The notes under the pieces are model-generated. The model was not told where the DNA came from. It saw only the letters and a program-made list of their open reading frames with translations, and searched no databases. A stretch of DNA of 64,000 nucleotides from Leucocoprinus leucothites (lineage: Eukaryota; Basidiomycota; Agaricomycetes; Agaricales; Agaricaceae): contig JAACJO010000001.1 in NCBI GenBank assembly GCA_013368445.1, positions 2,728,001 through 2,792,000 of the forward strand. Direction: 5' to 3'. Numbering within the stretch: position 1 is the first letter of the stretch; each line of letters opens with the position of its first letter. The position numbers and the translations under genes were made by a program. Below, piece by piece: positions 21,390-33,800 of the stretch.

Positions 21390-21965
21390 GCTGGCCCAGT
21401 CCTAAGCTGGCACAATAAGTATCAAGTTGATCTTATCAAAGGGGACTCCTTCTCAGTAAGCAACAAAGTCATTTACTAAGTCAGAGTTATAATATGGTGA
21501 TTATAAGAGTTAAAGACTTAGTAATTGAGATCTTAAGACTTAAGTTCAATTTGACTTTGTATAGATAAAGGCTTGTATTGAGTCTCCACCTAACCAAGTA
21601 GAAACAATGTTTCTCCTTGGTAGATGTCAATGGCTTATATATGATACAAGTCTGTATCAAATATTAACTAGGGTCAAGGGCTTCTAATGAAAGAAGAGAA
21701 GCATACAGCTTCCTTAACACTAATTAAACTATATAAGACACAATCTGTCAAAGAAGCTTTAGAAGTTCTTCTTTGATCATCTAACTAGATCACAAGATAA
21801 GTCTAAATATAGTGCAGCTATATTTAACAATCACATGTCATCAAAATGTAAACAAACCCAAATGAGTTAAAATAAATAAGTCAAACCAAACTAAGGAAAA
21901 CAAGAACAAATATAAAACATAATTATGATTCACTGTTAGAATAAACATGGACTATGGCATCATTC
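21390..21965. other. Unassigned AT-rich insert next to the solo LTR
   Basis: Interrupts the ORF1 copy together with the LTR at 21966-22295. No coding capacity and no similarity that I recognise; possibly a Copia internal scrap. Confidence 0.4.
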
Positions 21966-22295
21966 TGTTAGTGCTGGTGGATTAGACTAGGGGCCAAAGG
22001 AACCTAGGTAAGGGACGATGTATTCGAGGTAGAACACAACAAGGTGATAACCTTGCTGTGTTCATAAATATATACAACAACACATGGACCAACTATATAG
22101 TATATAAAGAAGAACATACATGTGGTACTATATACAAACAATGTCAGATGACATAAGATGAATATACTAAAATAGTCAATGGCTGAGGAGGCCAAGATCG
22201 CTGAGGACCCCGAGACCCCTGAGAAGACTGAACATGGCTGAGATGGCTGACTTACCCAAGATGACCAAGTCCGGTCAGATTACTCTCCTCTAACA
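21966..22295. mobile_element. Solo Copia-like LTR (330 bp)
   Basis: Begins TGTTAG and ends CTAACA, a perfect 6-bp terminal inverted repeat typical of Copia LTRs. Its right two thirds are similar to 2760-2982. The flanking five bases (CATTC and ATTAC) do not match, so the duplication is lost or the boundaries are slightly different. No internal Copia genes are attached. Confidence 0.65.
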
Positions 22296-23090
22296 ATTAC
22301 TTAAGTAAAGCTAATATTGACTTTGTATTATAAAGGAAACAAATACTAGATATAATCAATATACATAACAGAGGAAGGGGAGGAAGAGGAAGCCAAAGGC
22401 TGGACACTATGTCAGACAGCATCAGCAAACAACATATTCTTCTGATTGAAGTGTTCCATAAGGGGTTTGGTGGATGCCTTATAGTTAGGAGAAGGGATGG
22501 AGGGTGGCAACTCAGAAGTACCCTTAGGGTTAGGTTTTGATAGCTGAGCCTGGCCATCAAAAGTGGGGTGCTCAACTGAGCACTTGAAATTTCCAGTCAT
22601 GGGTTTCACAGTCACAGGTTTGGGAGGAGGAGGGGGTGCCTTAGAGATGCAGATAGGGCTGGAAGGCTTAGAGGATGAAATGTCCCTCCTAACCTTTCAG
22701 TTGCCCAATGTGGATGGAACATCATGCACCTTGCCAGAGGATGTAACATTACTCTGGGGAAGGGGAGGAATAGGAATGGTGCCCACAGCAGGAGGGGCTT
22801 GGTTGATATGCATTGTGTTGTCATCAATATGAGCTGTGGGTTTAGTTTGCCCAACAACAATGCCAGGCAGGAATAGGGGGGTTGGGATGTTGGAAGGAGA
22901 CAGTTTATGTACCTTCTTGCCCTTGCCCTTGCCTTTTGGTGGAGGGGAGGAATCAGTCATGGGAATATCAGCCAGGAGATTGAAATATTCCCTCAGCACT
23001 TCTGTGATCATGAGACAGCTTTTGCAATTAATAGGCATGCAATCCCATCCTGACTCAAAGATGGTTGTGAGTAGACAATAGATTGGCTCC

Positions 23091-23408
23091 CCCCTTTTTT
23101 CCTGTGTTTTTGTGTGTTTACTGTTTTTCTGTCTATCTGTATCTCTTACTACTCAGTATCTGCTGTGAACTTTGCTATCAAAATGTGTATATGGAAATTG
23201 GGGATACACAAAGTTATGTTCACTGGTCTACACATTCCAACTCAAACTTTAGAAATGGGTGGTGCCAATTATGCATAGTACATACGAGGGACTCAGAGTC
23301 GGGGATTGGCACAGCCTTGCACTGCTACGATGGTTTAAAGCAGAGTCAACTGTACACAAATACACTTGATTAACATTGGTTGACTCAGGATGTCAAAGTG
23401 TTGAGCCC
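23091..23408. other. Boundary between transposon block and gene-rich DNA
   Basis: About 320 bp, with a T/C-rich start where the LINE ORF1 copy breaks off. No coding signal. The 3' end of the Mss1 gene (stop at 23409-23411) follows immediately, so its 3' UTR and terminator must lie here. Confidence 0.5.
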
Positions 23409-25437
23409 TTATTTTCCAATGCAGAAGTCTCTAAAAACAGCATCAAGGATGTCCTCAACATCTATGGCACCTGATATCTTGCCAAGGGCATGAGAGGCAT
23501 AGCGAAGTTCTTCAGCTGCGAGCACAACATCTTCTGGGGCTGTCAATGGAAATGATCAGAATATGCAGAAATCAACTAGGGTTTTAGAGCATACGGAATT
23601 CCAAGAAAGCCTGGAGGAATGTACAGGCACTTTCAAGGTGCACGCGATGCCGGGCACGGGTGATAATCGGTGCATGAAAGTTGGATATCTCCTTCCCATC
23701 TCCTTGGGTTTGTGTGAGAGTATCAATCGAAAAGAGACGTCGCAACTCGCATCCAAAATGCTCCAGAAATTGCGATGTTCCTTCTTGTTTTGAAAGACTC
23801 ATGATCCAGGTTCGATCATTCAGTAAAAGGGGGTGTACCGAAGCCGGTCCTGAATCGTCCAACTGCTGAAATGCTAAGTTTATGGAAGTGAGGTCTTGAT
23901 CCAGCAGGTCTGCTTTGTTTAGGACGAAATAGGTGCTCGGGACAGCAACTAGATCCAGAATAGCTTCAGGTAATCGGATGGCATAGGTAGGATCCATCGA
24001 GTCATGATTTGGCACCAAGATGTCAGGAAGGGACAGAACGCAGAGCGCAACATCAGCCTCCTTGATACTATTCAAAATGGTTAGCAAATTGACCCAGTAA
24101 CTCCGCTTATATCGTTGAGGAAACACATACGCATCAATTCCTTTCACAATCCCGATTGCTTCGACTACGTCTTCTGTTTTTCTCAGTCCAGCTGTATCTG
24201 CTACGACAACGGGCATCCCGCCGATATCTAGAGTTAATTGTAGGACGTCACGCGTCGTCCCAGGAATATGTGTTACAATTGCAGCCTCCCGTTGGGCTAA
24301 GTCTATATATCAGTACAAACATTCGCGCTTCGAAACCCACACCACGCACCAAGAAAGTTTAGTAGGCTACTTTTTCCCGCGTTCGGTGGTCCAAAAATCG
24401 CGAGTTTTATACCAGAACGAATGATTTCTCCCCGACGATTATCAGTTAGATGGCTTTGTATCCGTGCAAGCAAAACCTCGGCCTCCTTTCGCGCTGTCAT
24501 GAAGAGAACACATCAACACTCATCGCAATGAGGGTAAAATCAGTAATAACCTTGTTCATACACACCGTCTTCTAGGTCTTCACCCTCACCAAAGTCAATA
24601 AGAGCTTCGACTTGTGCCAAGCAGTGGATGATACGGTTTCTAAGTTCATCCAGAACTTGCCGAACCTCGCCCTAGGTATCACATCAGCATGCAACAACAT
24701 CCAGTATGTCGTAGCGTAGCTCACCCACCCATGCGCCTCTCCCAGCGATCTTTCGCTGCTCTTCCGTCTCCGCGTCAATCAAATCCGCCAAACCCTCCAC
24801 TTGAGTCAGATCCAATCTCCCATTCAAAAATGCACGTCTCGTGAATTCCCCAGGTTCGGCGGGCCGTAGAAACGGCAATTTAGAGAGTGCACCAAGTAGC
24901 GTGGCGAGAAGCGCTCGACCCGAGTGAGTATGAAGCTCAAGTGTTGGTTCTGTGGTGAACGACTTGGGAGCTAGGGATGGTTCAGTGTCGAGCGGTTCGG
25001 TCAAGGAGTTAGCACTTACCTTGGAAAAAGACAGACAACCCATCATCTATGACCTCGTCTGGGTTGTCTGGATGCACTATGCGACAACGTTCAAGTTTCC
25101 ACGATGTTGGCTGCGATCTTGTTTTATAGGGCCGTACCATCCTTTTCCAAACCTCGAGAGCCTCTGGACCAGAGACACGTGTAACAGCAACGCCACCTTT
25201 ACCAGGAGGTGTTGACAGAGCATAAATTGTCTTTCTTTGCGCATCCGAACGCGTAAGAGATGAGGGATGCAACATGGAGGGGTAGCTCGACAATTCGGCT
25301 GAAGACGCGAGGACATGGGTTGTACTAAGACACACCCTACCGAGGAAATCTCGTGGAAAGACATGACGCTGCAGTGTATGGCGCGCCAAGGATGAGAGCT
25401 GGATAGTCACAGCCCTCCTGTGCGCTGCTCGCAACAT
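23409..25437 (-). CDS. MSS1: Mitochondrial tRNA modification GTPase (MnmE/TrmE, Mss1, GTPBP3)
   Basis: With its partner Mto1/MnmG, this protein installs the 5-carboxymethylaminomethyl-type group on wobble U34 of mitochondrial tRNAs. Seven exons (25437-25020, 24970-24729, 24671-24551, 24493-24350, 24296-24131, 24067-23595, 23539-23409) sum to 1,695 nt, 564 residues. Visible in order: an Arg-rich mitochondrial presequence; the MnmE N-domain ([20 protein letters not shown], and [29 protein letters not shown]); the G domain with P-loop [24 protein letters not shown] and NKAD; and the C-terminal CIGK motif, whose Cys is required in the family. The splice at 24297-24349 was chosen because it joins NFL to AQREAAIV. 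The first ATG in frame is 25437. All key motifs are present, so it is likely functional despite lying 300 bp from the transposon block. Confidence 0.95.
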
Positions 25438-25705
25438 TGACTCAAGCAAGTGAGAGCAAAGGTATGGTACGGCGGTCCGAAAGCGGGCCGGTATTCAAAA
25501 TGAGGGTTCACGCAACCCTTACCTTCGAACCTTTACAAGTACAGGATTCAGGAAGGGCTGTTTCTCAAAATCAAATAATTGTATTGTATAAGTAACAAAA
25601 TCCGACAACACACGGCATTAAAGAAGTTCGGGTATATATTCTTACTCAAGACTCGCTCTAGTAGCAATCTACCAATGAAATATTAGCTCCAAATCCGCCA
25701 CCCGT

Positions 25706-27124
25706 TCATAAGTCTGTATCCATCATCCCCCTTTCCTGCGCACGTAGGTTTTGGTATAATGCGTCACATTTTCTCAAAAGCACCTCTCCCAAGGCGCAGT
25801 TCTCGTCCCATCGTTTCACAGGTGATAAACCAACACGTTCTTTACCCCACCAGTCCGTTTCGGCTCCATAACGAACTGGTTGAGATGAGAGGGCAAAGAA
25901 CCACAGCGGAGCGAGAATAAGGTGCACTGAGGCAACGGCGGCTTTGTAGGGTTCTATGGTGTGATGAACTGAGCCGAGAAAACGAGCCTGCCGAAATAAA
26001 GTTAAAGATGAACGAGCGGTAGGCGAGCAAAAACTCACAATATAGAATGCCCAGACTTTGAAAATCTCCAGCACAGGTCCCGTCAGTGCTATACTGACAT
26101 TCGTTGAACAAACCCCGGGTTCCGAGATGAAGTGTCGAACTGGACGTGAAGTCGGATCGACTTCGAGGGCTCTCCGTGCCACAAGATCAAGGTGAGTAGC
26201 TATGAGGTCAATCTGGTACTTCGAGCTCTCGTAGGAATGGGCAGTATTAGTCAACTGCCAATCATCGCTCTCGTAGAATGTCGGTGAAGCCTCGAGCGAG
26301 GACGCCCAAACAACTCGACCGCCTGTTGGAGAAGCTTCTAGGGATGATTGGAGAGCACGAAACTGAGATACACAGGAATGAGAATGGTTCGGACACCTCA
26401 GAATGTAGGAACAAGACTTACAAGACAGAAATGGGCAAACATATTGCATTGCCAAACCCAACCCAATCCATCCACGCTCAATTCTCCTTGATTCTGGTGA
26501 TAGAACCTGGGGGCTGTGAGGGCGTTTATGGGCTCTGTCATCAACTGAGCAAGGCAGGAGGGCCAGTGTATGCCATTAAAGCTTGCAAGACCAGCGTTAC
26601 AAATGAAATCTGTGATATAAGGATATCTACAGGGGAGCATTAACGACTGGGCAAAAAATTCGTCTCTCTTTACTCACTGTTTCGAGATATCTTCCGCAAA
26701 CTGGAATACACTGTTCATGACCGCTAGGTCAAGCTGGTGTACTCTTATACTGACAGTTTCGCGGAACCTTTTTGCGTGAACATACTCGTCAGGACTTATC
26801 TTCAAGCCCTCGATGTAAGCATCCAGCAGTTGGTATAGCTTCCCTCTGGCATTTTCCGCTCGCTTCGCATTTCTGCACGCCATGATAAGTATAATTCCTT
26901 CATACTCGGTGAGAGTATCATCGTCTTGAGGTTTTGAAAAATCTTGTAGGGAGAATTTCTGGGGTAGAGCGTCGCTAGGGTTCGGATGGCAAAGTTGGCA
27001 GAGGAGGCGGAGGCAGACGCCAAATCCTACCCCACTGGTGGCAGTCAGGAAGCAGAGTTTTATTATAGTGTTAAAATACTTACCCATTAGCTCCAGTCAC
27101 GATGGTAATGCGTCTTTTAGCCAT
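25706..27124 (-). CDS. ERG27: 3-keto-steroid reductase (ergosterol pathway)
   Basis: NADPH-dependent enzyme that reduces the C3 ketone of C4-demethylating sterol intermediates, working at the ER with Erg25, Erg26 and Erg28. Five exons (27124-27084, 27034-26678, 26626-26422, 26362-26039, 25987-25706) give 1,209 nt, 402 residues. Near the start is the short-chain dehydrogenase fold motif TGANGGVGFG (Gly-rich NADP loop), then NAG (residue about 140), the Erg27 block DGLGWVWQCN, a catalytic Ser in RVVWASS and catalytic YESSK. Hydrophobic segments near the C-terminus suggest membrane association. The fourth intron (25988-26038) is 51 nt, so it does not break the frame, and an unspliced reading would add 17 residues. 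A CACGTG box lies 60 bp upstream. Confidence 0.93.
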
Positions 27125-27182
27125 GGATGCTAGCGTCAGTAAGGGCAACAAAAGTTAAAGCAATGGCGGTCGTACGACCCGT

Positions 27183-27188
27183 CACGTG
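27183..27188. promoter_or_regulatory. CACGTG E-box upstream of ERG27
   Basis: Palindromic CACGTG 59 bp before the ERG27 start codon, in the 366-bp gap to PanB. It is a generic bHLH site; in fungi the sterol regulator SREBP/Sre1 is a bHLH factor, so a role in sterol control is possible but unproven. Nothing else is recognised in 27125-27490. Confidence 0.3.
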
Positions 27189-27490
27189 AAGTAGGAATAT
27201 TTATAGCTCGACATTCAACATCGAATATTCAACTCGGGATGGAGAGCAGAAGCCTAGAAACCTTCTGAGATCTACCCGTTCGGCAGCTCTGCACGGCGCT
27301 TTCTTAAAAATGCTCAAAAGTCGCGTCTACAAACTCCCCTTCGATCCCTCAATAGGTTGATCACACGCATCACAACCCTAGGTCCATCATCCATCACAGA
27401 ATAACTTGAAGTAGTATGTGATTCTTCAACCCCCAGTTACAATGAGGTTATGACCATATGTTAAATATAGCAAACGTGTATCAGACAATT

Positions 27491-28580
27491 TCACTGTACA
27501 GAGTGGCTACTACTTTCTTCGCTCTCAAGAAATTTCGCCCACTCGCTAGGATCCATTGAATAGCTTTCAGTCTCCAAGCTAGGGAAAGATCCATCTCGAA
27601 CTGCCTCGTTATAACATTTTACGCCATTATCCCGCACATGCTTCGAATCAGCAAAGCGTCTAACGAACTTAGCCTTATGGCCCGACCATGTTCCCATAAT
27701 ATCATCGAAGACTAGGACCTGTTGAAGAGCAGACTTCAATACTTCTAGACAGATTAAGGCCACAAGAGAGCAACCAAACCTGTCCGCTTGTCCCAGGACC
27801 AGCCCCGATCCCTATCGTCGGGATTTTGAGTATGTCGGTGACATATTTTCCAAGCTCTTTGGGGACAGCTTCAACCACCATCGCGAATGCGCCAGCCTTT
27901 TGGAGGGCAAGAGCATCTTGAACCACCTTCTTCGCGCCTTCTATACTTCGCCCCTGTACCTTATAACCAGACAGAGCAGCATGTCTCTGCGGTAAAAGCC
28001 CAACATGTGCCATCACTGGAATGCCAACTTGCGTTAACTTTTTCACCACATCAGCGATCTCCACTCCTCCTTCCAGCTTCACCCCTTCAACGCCACCCTC
28101 TCCAACCATACTCACCGCGCTCCGGACGGCCTCCTCGACGCTTACATGGTATGTTCCAAACGGCATATCAGCGACAAGAAACGGGTGTGTCGTACCCCGC
28201 GCAACGGCTTTGACGTGGTGGATCATCTCGGGCAGCTTTAACTGGGTCGTTGATGAATAGCCCAACGCGACTTGCGCTAGCGAATCGCCAACAAGGGTGA
28301 TATCCGTCAGGGGTGACGATGAACAGGCAAGCGCTGTTGGATAGTCGTATGCCGTGATCATGGTAATCGGTGTCTTAGACGCCCTGAGTGCATGGAGGGC
28401 TTGGATGGTGACTTTTTTACGAGGTGGTATAGGAGTAGAGGTAGTCGCAGGGGAAGGAGTAGGCGATGGTGGTCGTACACTCATCCATCGTCGTTGGCAT
28501 GGTCGAACGACCCAATGTGACGAGGAGGCCGAAAAGAGGAATTGGCGAAATGAAGTTTGATGGATTTTTGATGGACCCAT
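27491..28580 (-). CDS. PAN6/ECM31 (panB): 3-methyl-2-oxobutanoate hydroxymethyltransferase (ketopantoate synthesis)
   Basis: First committed step of pantothenate and coenzyme A synthesis: transfers a hydroxymethyl group from methylenetetrahydrofolate to 2-oxoisovalerate. Two exons (28580-27780, 27718-27491) with one 61-nt intron give 1,029 nt, 342 residues. The N-terminal 50 residues are Ser/Pro/Arg-rich, fitting a mitochondrial presequence. The PanB core follows: [26 protein letters not shown] (metal-binding Asp), [44 protein letters not shown] (catalytic Glu), and IPTIGIGAG. The C-terminal exon begins VLVFDDIMG. Length and motif order fit the family. Yeast name ECM31; bacterial name panB. 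Confidence 0.95.
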
Positions 28581-30862
28581 TTGACGGATAAGGTGCTAGC
28601 GGTGGTCAGATGTTGAGAAGATGTAGGGAGACCTAGACTTGATTTTATACCTGGACCCTTGAGTAGACCGTCAAACCAAAATACCTGGTTCAGAGTCGAT
28701 ATTGATGAGGCCATTCTTGCTATATCTAATCCGCAAGTTGCGGATCAGAGGACCACCTCCAATTTATTATTCCCACGCCGGCCAATATCCTTACCGTCGC
28801 AGAAATCCGAGCCTCAATTCTTCACACTCAATAACACATGGATCACAGTTTCGACGCTCTACTTCTTTTGTTCTTGCTGGTGGTCAAAAATCTCTATTAT
28901 GTATCGAGAGATTTATAATCTATCGAACGACTCGCAGGTTTAATAGACCTGGTCCAAAAAAATGTGGCTCGAGTCTTTGTCTCAAACTCGAACGACCCCA
29001 TAATAACGGTTCCTCAGCCACCTGGATCATATCCGACGCCAATTAATCAGCCCTCCTGTCGCAACTCAGGGCAGTTCACGGTTCCCTTGGTCCCCGGATC
29101 TCTGGGGTAACCCAAGCAGTTCTTTGGGTGACTCGAAAGACCCATGCTACTCGATTCCCTCTTTTCTCGAGCTAACACCGTCCATTTTTGGGGACTATGG
29201 AGTAGATCCTTCTGTCAATGCAAGTAGATTCTGTTATGGGGTTTAAGGCACTGTATAGGTGTCATCACAATCCGTACTCGACATCCGTCAAGATAGGACC
29301 TCCGGCATTCGAGCTGGCCGGATAACCGCAAGCCATTCACTCAATGCCCATCGACAACAGAATGTGCCCAACAAGCTTTGAATGAATACCTGACGGCTCA
29401 TGACCCGGCCTACCTGACTTTGGGATCAAATCGGGCCTTTCAAGGACATACCAGCATTCTCTAAACCGTTCTTGCGACACCCTCTCCAGAATTTGAACCA
29501 TAGGTGCAGGCGGATGTTCTTTTATTTACTTCTCCTTTGAACGCTCACTGGGTACTACCCAACGAGCCGGTTCTGTCCTGTACAACTGCATAGTCTATTC
29601 TTCAGGTCATCCGCCGACGCAAGAAGTTCCTCGGAGTGTCTGGGTATCCGAATATTGAAGCAACTCTGACCCTTCACACGACTGGCCCTCGACACAAACT
29701 ACTACTCTCTCCTCTCTACGGAGAACTGGTCCTATCTGCACTGCGACCTAGATAGGTATCGAGAAAACCAAAATTTCCTCTCCTTGGGCCGCCTTTGGTG
29801 ATATTTCCTTGAACTTCTTCAACATGAGCAGGTAGTACGCTCCGTAAATTTCATGGCATTTTTTGAATCAAGAAATTGGAGCCTTTCGCTGGTAAATGTT
29901 AGCTAAGAACACCCGATCCCAAACCCAATACTAACAGTAGAACAAAGGAACCCAACTTGCGTTCCTGAATCACCTGGTGTACCCTTGAGGTTTTGAACCA
30001 CTAGGTAATTCACATCATCGCTTCTTTTAACTCAGATTGCTTCCATCTCGTATATAGATGTTCTAGAATGATATTGTCATTGCGTGATAATCCATGCATA
30101 TCTCCCTGTCTCCTGGACATTCATGATCTGGTAACAGGAACAAAAGTCCCATGGCTCCAGCGCAACATACGAACTCTCCAACCCCAAACCACCAACCACT
30201 CCACCGACAAGTATACCCGGTGACGTAACACAACATTCATTTCATTGGTCAACTCAGGGCAGACGACAGTGGGTGAATGCAAATCTGCTTTCGTGGTTGC
30301 CATCCCCTGGTAGTTAGACCCTTACCCCTCTACTTCCAATACACATGAAGTGCCTGGCACGAGCGCCACAGGACACCCCTGTACATAAACACATCTCCAC
30401 AATTCAGCTTCTTCCTCTGACCGATTCACTCGGAATGTTGTTGAACACACGATACCTATTCGTACACATTACGACCCGGAACAAAAAAACTATTCCAAAG
30501 ACGGTGATGTAAACTAACTGCACGATGTCACGTTTGCATTTGGTATGAGATGAAACAAGACAAAAAATCTGACAACGATGTGGGTAATATGAGAGAGAAC
30601 GGAAAATGGAACGATTACAGAAAAAAAAAAAAAGTCCAAGAGTGAAGGTAAGAAAACCAGTGAATGAACAGAAGCAAGATAGGTATGCGGTGTTGTGATT
30701 GAGCTTTGTTTGCGGTGGCTAAACATGACAGAAACAGAAAACTTGAGAAAAGAAGCGCATTTCTTGCATATTGGGTCAAGGCGGAAGAAAACTATGCAAC
30801 ATGGAGGAATAACCAGAGAGAAAAGGGCGAACCGAGGCGTGCTTGGACCTGACAAACCCAAC
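28581..30862. other. Intergenic region, 2.3 kb
   Basis: Between divergently placed ends (PanB start, KDM3-like 3' end). Both strands are full of stops, and the short open stretches have no recognisable motif or codon bias. No tRNA or transposon signature seen. The PanB promoter and the KDM3-like 3' UTR must lie at its edges. Confidence 0.5.
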
Positions 30863-33800
30863 TTAAGTCGGAATCGCTCCAGTCAGACTTGGAAACAGGC
30901 CAGGTCCAGGTCCACCAACAAGGCTCGACGGCGTGCTCTTCTTCTTCCCCTTCCCCTTCTTCCGGCTCTCTTCCCCATCGATCCCACTCATCAAAACACC
31001 CCCACCTTCTTCCCTCGCCCCACCCTTCTCCCAACTACTAGCACTTAACCACGCGAACCACATCATATTCCTCAGTTGCAACACATCCTCCTTCCACAAC
31101 AGCCTCTGATTCAAATCCCGAAACTCTCTCGTCAGGCCCTCACACCGCCCGATATTCTCCACGCTCACATAATCAATCGCCACCTTGACACAGTCGGCCA
31201 AATTTGCAACCTGATGTGCACACCCTGCGGGTATAAACACCGCCTCTCCAGGACGCTGATACACACGATACGACATCACTCCATACTGGTCGTATAGCTC
31301 CTTACGTAGGACTTCGTCGAGGTAATATTGTTGAGCATGGATAGGATCAGTCACGGCAGACTGTTTAGGGAATTTGTAACGGAGGAAGGCTCGAAGTTTG
31401 TCACTGTCGCAAGCGCGGAAGAGGTCCCATGCAGCACAACCGGGTGAACCGTCCGGACTGTGCTCGGTATAAGTCATAATGTTCACGGCATCCGCCATGT
31501 CCATATGTAGCCTCGTCGTCCCTTTACTTCCCTCAGCAAGACTCGAAGCGAGGGCATTGTACATTTTGGGTCCTAAATCAGGCGCGATCGTATTTGAAGG
31601 AAAATGTGAGCCGACGTTTGCAACTCCATCACGACGAACGTAATCAGGCACTGGGACTGCATTGCTAAAGTCCTTGTACAGCTCTGGAAAGGCCGTCTTG
31701 AAGTCCGTCGAAGGTGGCCAGTCTTTGAGTTTCCAGCACTCTGTCCGCTCGTTGTATTTCCCGAACATGCCAAAGAATTGACTGACAGTGATACGCTTGT
31801 TGTGTTCTTCTTGACATTCGATGATGATGCACGTCTGATCGCCATAATTCTTGACAAAGTATTCCGGTGTCCACGCGATCTTGAAATGCTCCAAGCATCC
31901 AGTGACGACAATGGGCTCTCCTCGTTGCCAAATAGGCGCAAAGAGGGAAATAGAATCACCATTAGTCACTTCAGCGTAAGTGTAACGTTTGATTTCGCGA
32001 TAGGGTACCGAGGAGGTAATAGGGGGGAGATTTGGGGGAATATAAGGAGGTGGGACATAGGATCCGGTGTGAAGGATCGTCGAGAGGCCGTCCTTGCGTG
32101 GTGCCATTGGATTACTGAAGGTGGTAGCAAGGGCATTCGTATCGGGAGGTGGTGTGGGTACGCCAGCACTAGAGCTTGCACTTGAGCTCGAGCTCAAGTC
32201 CGGCATCGCGCCTGCATGTCCATTAAACTGTAGGTCAGAGATCCCGGCACTAGCCTCCTCCGCAAGCAATCTCTCCATTTCCGGAATAACTTCGTCAAGC
32301 TCTTCTTTGAAGAACCGCGAGACGGGCGAAAAATCTTTAGCGCTGTGTTCATGCCTTCTGGTGCAGCTCAAGAAGAAGGGGTTGCAGTGGGTATGCTTGT
32401 CTCTCCGTGCCTGGAGTGCTGCTAGCTCGGCCTGATTCGCATTGGGCCTATCGACGGTAAGTTCCTTGACTTGTGCGAAGCACTCTGCGCAAGCTTCTCG
32501 ACCGCACGACCGGCACATCCACGTACACGAGAACAAAGAAGTCATACATGTATCTATGTGTGTGATGAAAAAGATACCAGATATGTAAGCTCGAGGAAGA
32601 CGTGGTAGACAGAAATATAGAGAGTAAAAAAAACCCACTCACCGCATGTAGCTCTAACTTCACTCTCACGTGGTCGTCGAATCAACTCTGGTAGGTGGAT
32701 ATGCTCATGCTCCTTCTTGAGGATGGGGAGTAGCGCCTTGGCGATGTTCAGCTAGATGGGAAAAAATGTCGGTACTTGTGTTGCGTTAGAAGCAGCGCGC
32801 ATATACGGACCTTCATTCTCTTGATGTGAGCCTCCTTCAGCGGAACATTCCATCGCGTCGGATACACCATCTTTGGAGCATCCTGATACCGGCCTTCTAC
32901 GAAACTGATACCCACGATATCACGCTTCTTATCCTTGAGGAAGAACCGGATGCTCTGAAAACGGCAGGTGTCACCCGCCCAGCGCCTGGTACACGAGACA
33001 CAGCGGGGGAATTGTTCTGCGCGGTAACGATTGGACATACACCGTGCAAATTGGAGTTCAGGCTGGAGTGGAATCGCGTTTTCGGTGACGAGACCATTGA
33101 CTGTACCATTGTCACCGGTGACAACACATAATCGCGCTAAAGAATATCCGAGGACATAAATAAAATGAGTCTATCGCACGTGCAGTGGGAGAAGGGGTTG
33201 GAATCGTGTTATGAAAAGATGAAGGAAGGTAGAGTTTCCAAAAATAAAAGGGGGGGTAGTATTGGGTTGTGAAACGTACCGCTCAAATCATTTTCCTTTC
33301 CATTTTCGCTGGGCACAGGAGCATATGATACGGTCGGCATCATCTGAGCTAAGGGGACCCATCAGTCAAAAGTCACAAGAGTTTCACAGAAGAAATGTGA
33401 AGACAAGTGCCCCAAAAATGCCGGGGTGAGTCACGGGTTGACAAAGGAAGAAACGGAGATACCCACCATTCTGAATCTGCTGGGCTTTGCTACGCTTCTC
33501 AGCAGTATAGCCGCGTCTGGGATTATTATTATTGCCTGGAAAAGGATAAACATAGTTGGCAGACATCGAGTAGATCAGAAGAGATAATCGGACACGGATA
33601 CAGTATGGATACGGACCTGTGGCAGCACTCGCGGGGCTCTCGGAGGGAGATTTAGCTTTTCCCTTGGCACGTTTACTTTGCGGCTCGGGCTGCCCCTCGA
33701 AGTCAGGCTGCGACCGTTTCCTAGCATTAGAACCGGGAGACTCTGGTTCAGAATCTGGATGGAGTGGGGCAGGCCTGTCGTAGGCCTGCTGCGCGGATGG

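Larger units (their letters stand above)
21275..23090 (-). pseudogene. LINE ORF1, minus copy, segment right of the Gypsy
   Basis: The minus-strand reading of 23090 to about 22335 matches the plus copy at about 9440-10130 (ADIPMTDSSPP, SNIPTPLFxPGIVxGQT, HFNxKNxLFAD). The reading of 21390-21275 matches 10130-10215. Between them, about 21390-22335, is an insertion that contains a solo LTR. Copies like this one and the plus copy form an inverted pair about 12 kb apart. It is 5'-truncated at about 23090. No intact ORF remains. Confidence 0.7.

Noticed and set aside
30695..31048. Plus-strand ORF over the 3' end of the JmjC gene
   Set aside because: Overlaps the coding strand of a well-supported gene and shows no motif of its own.
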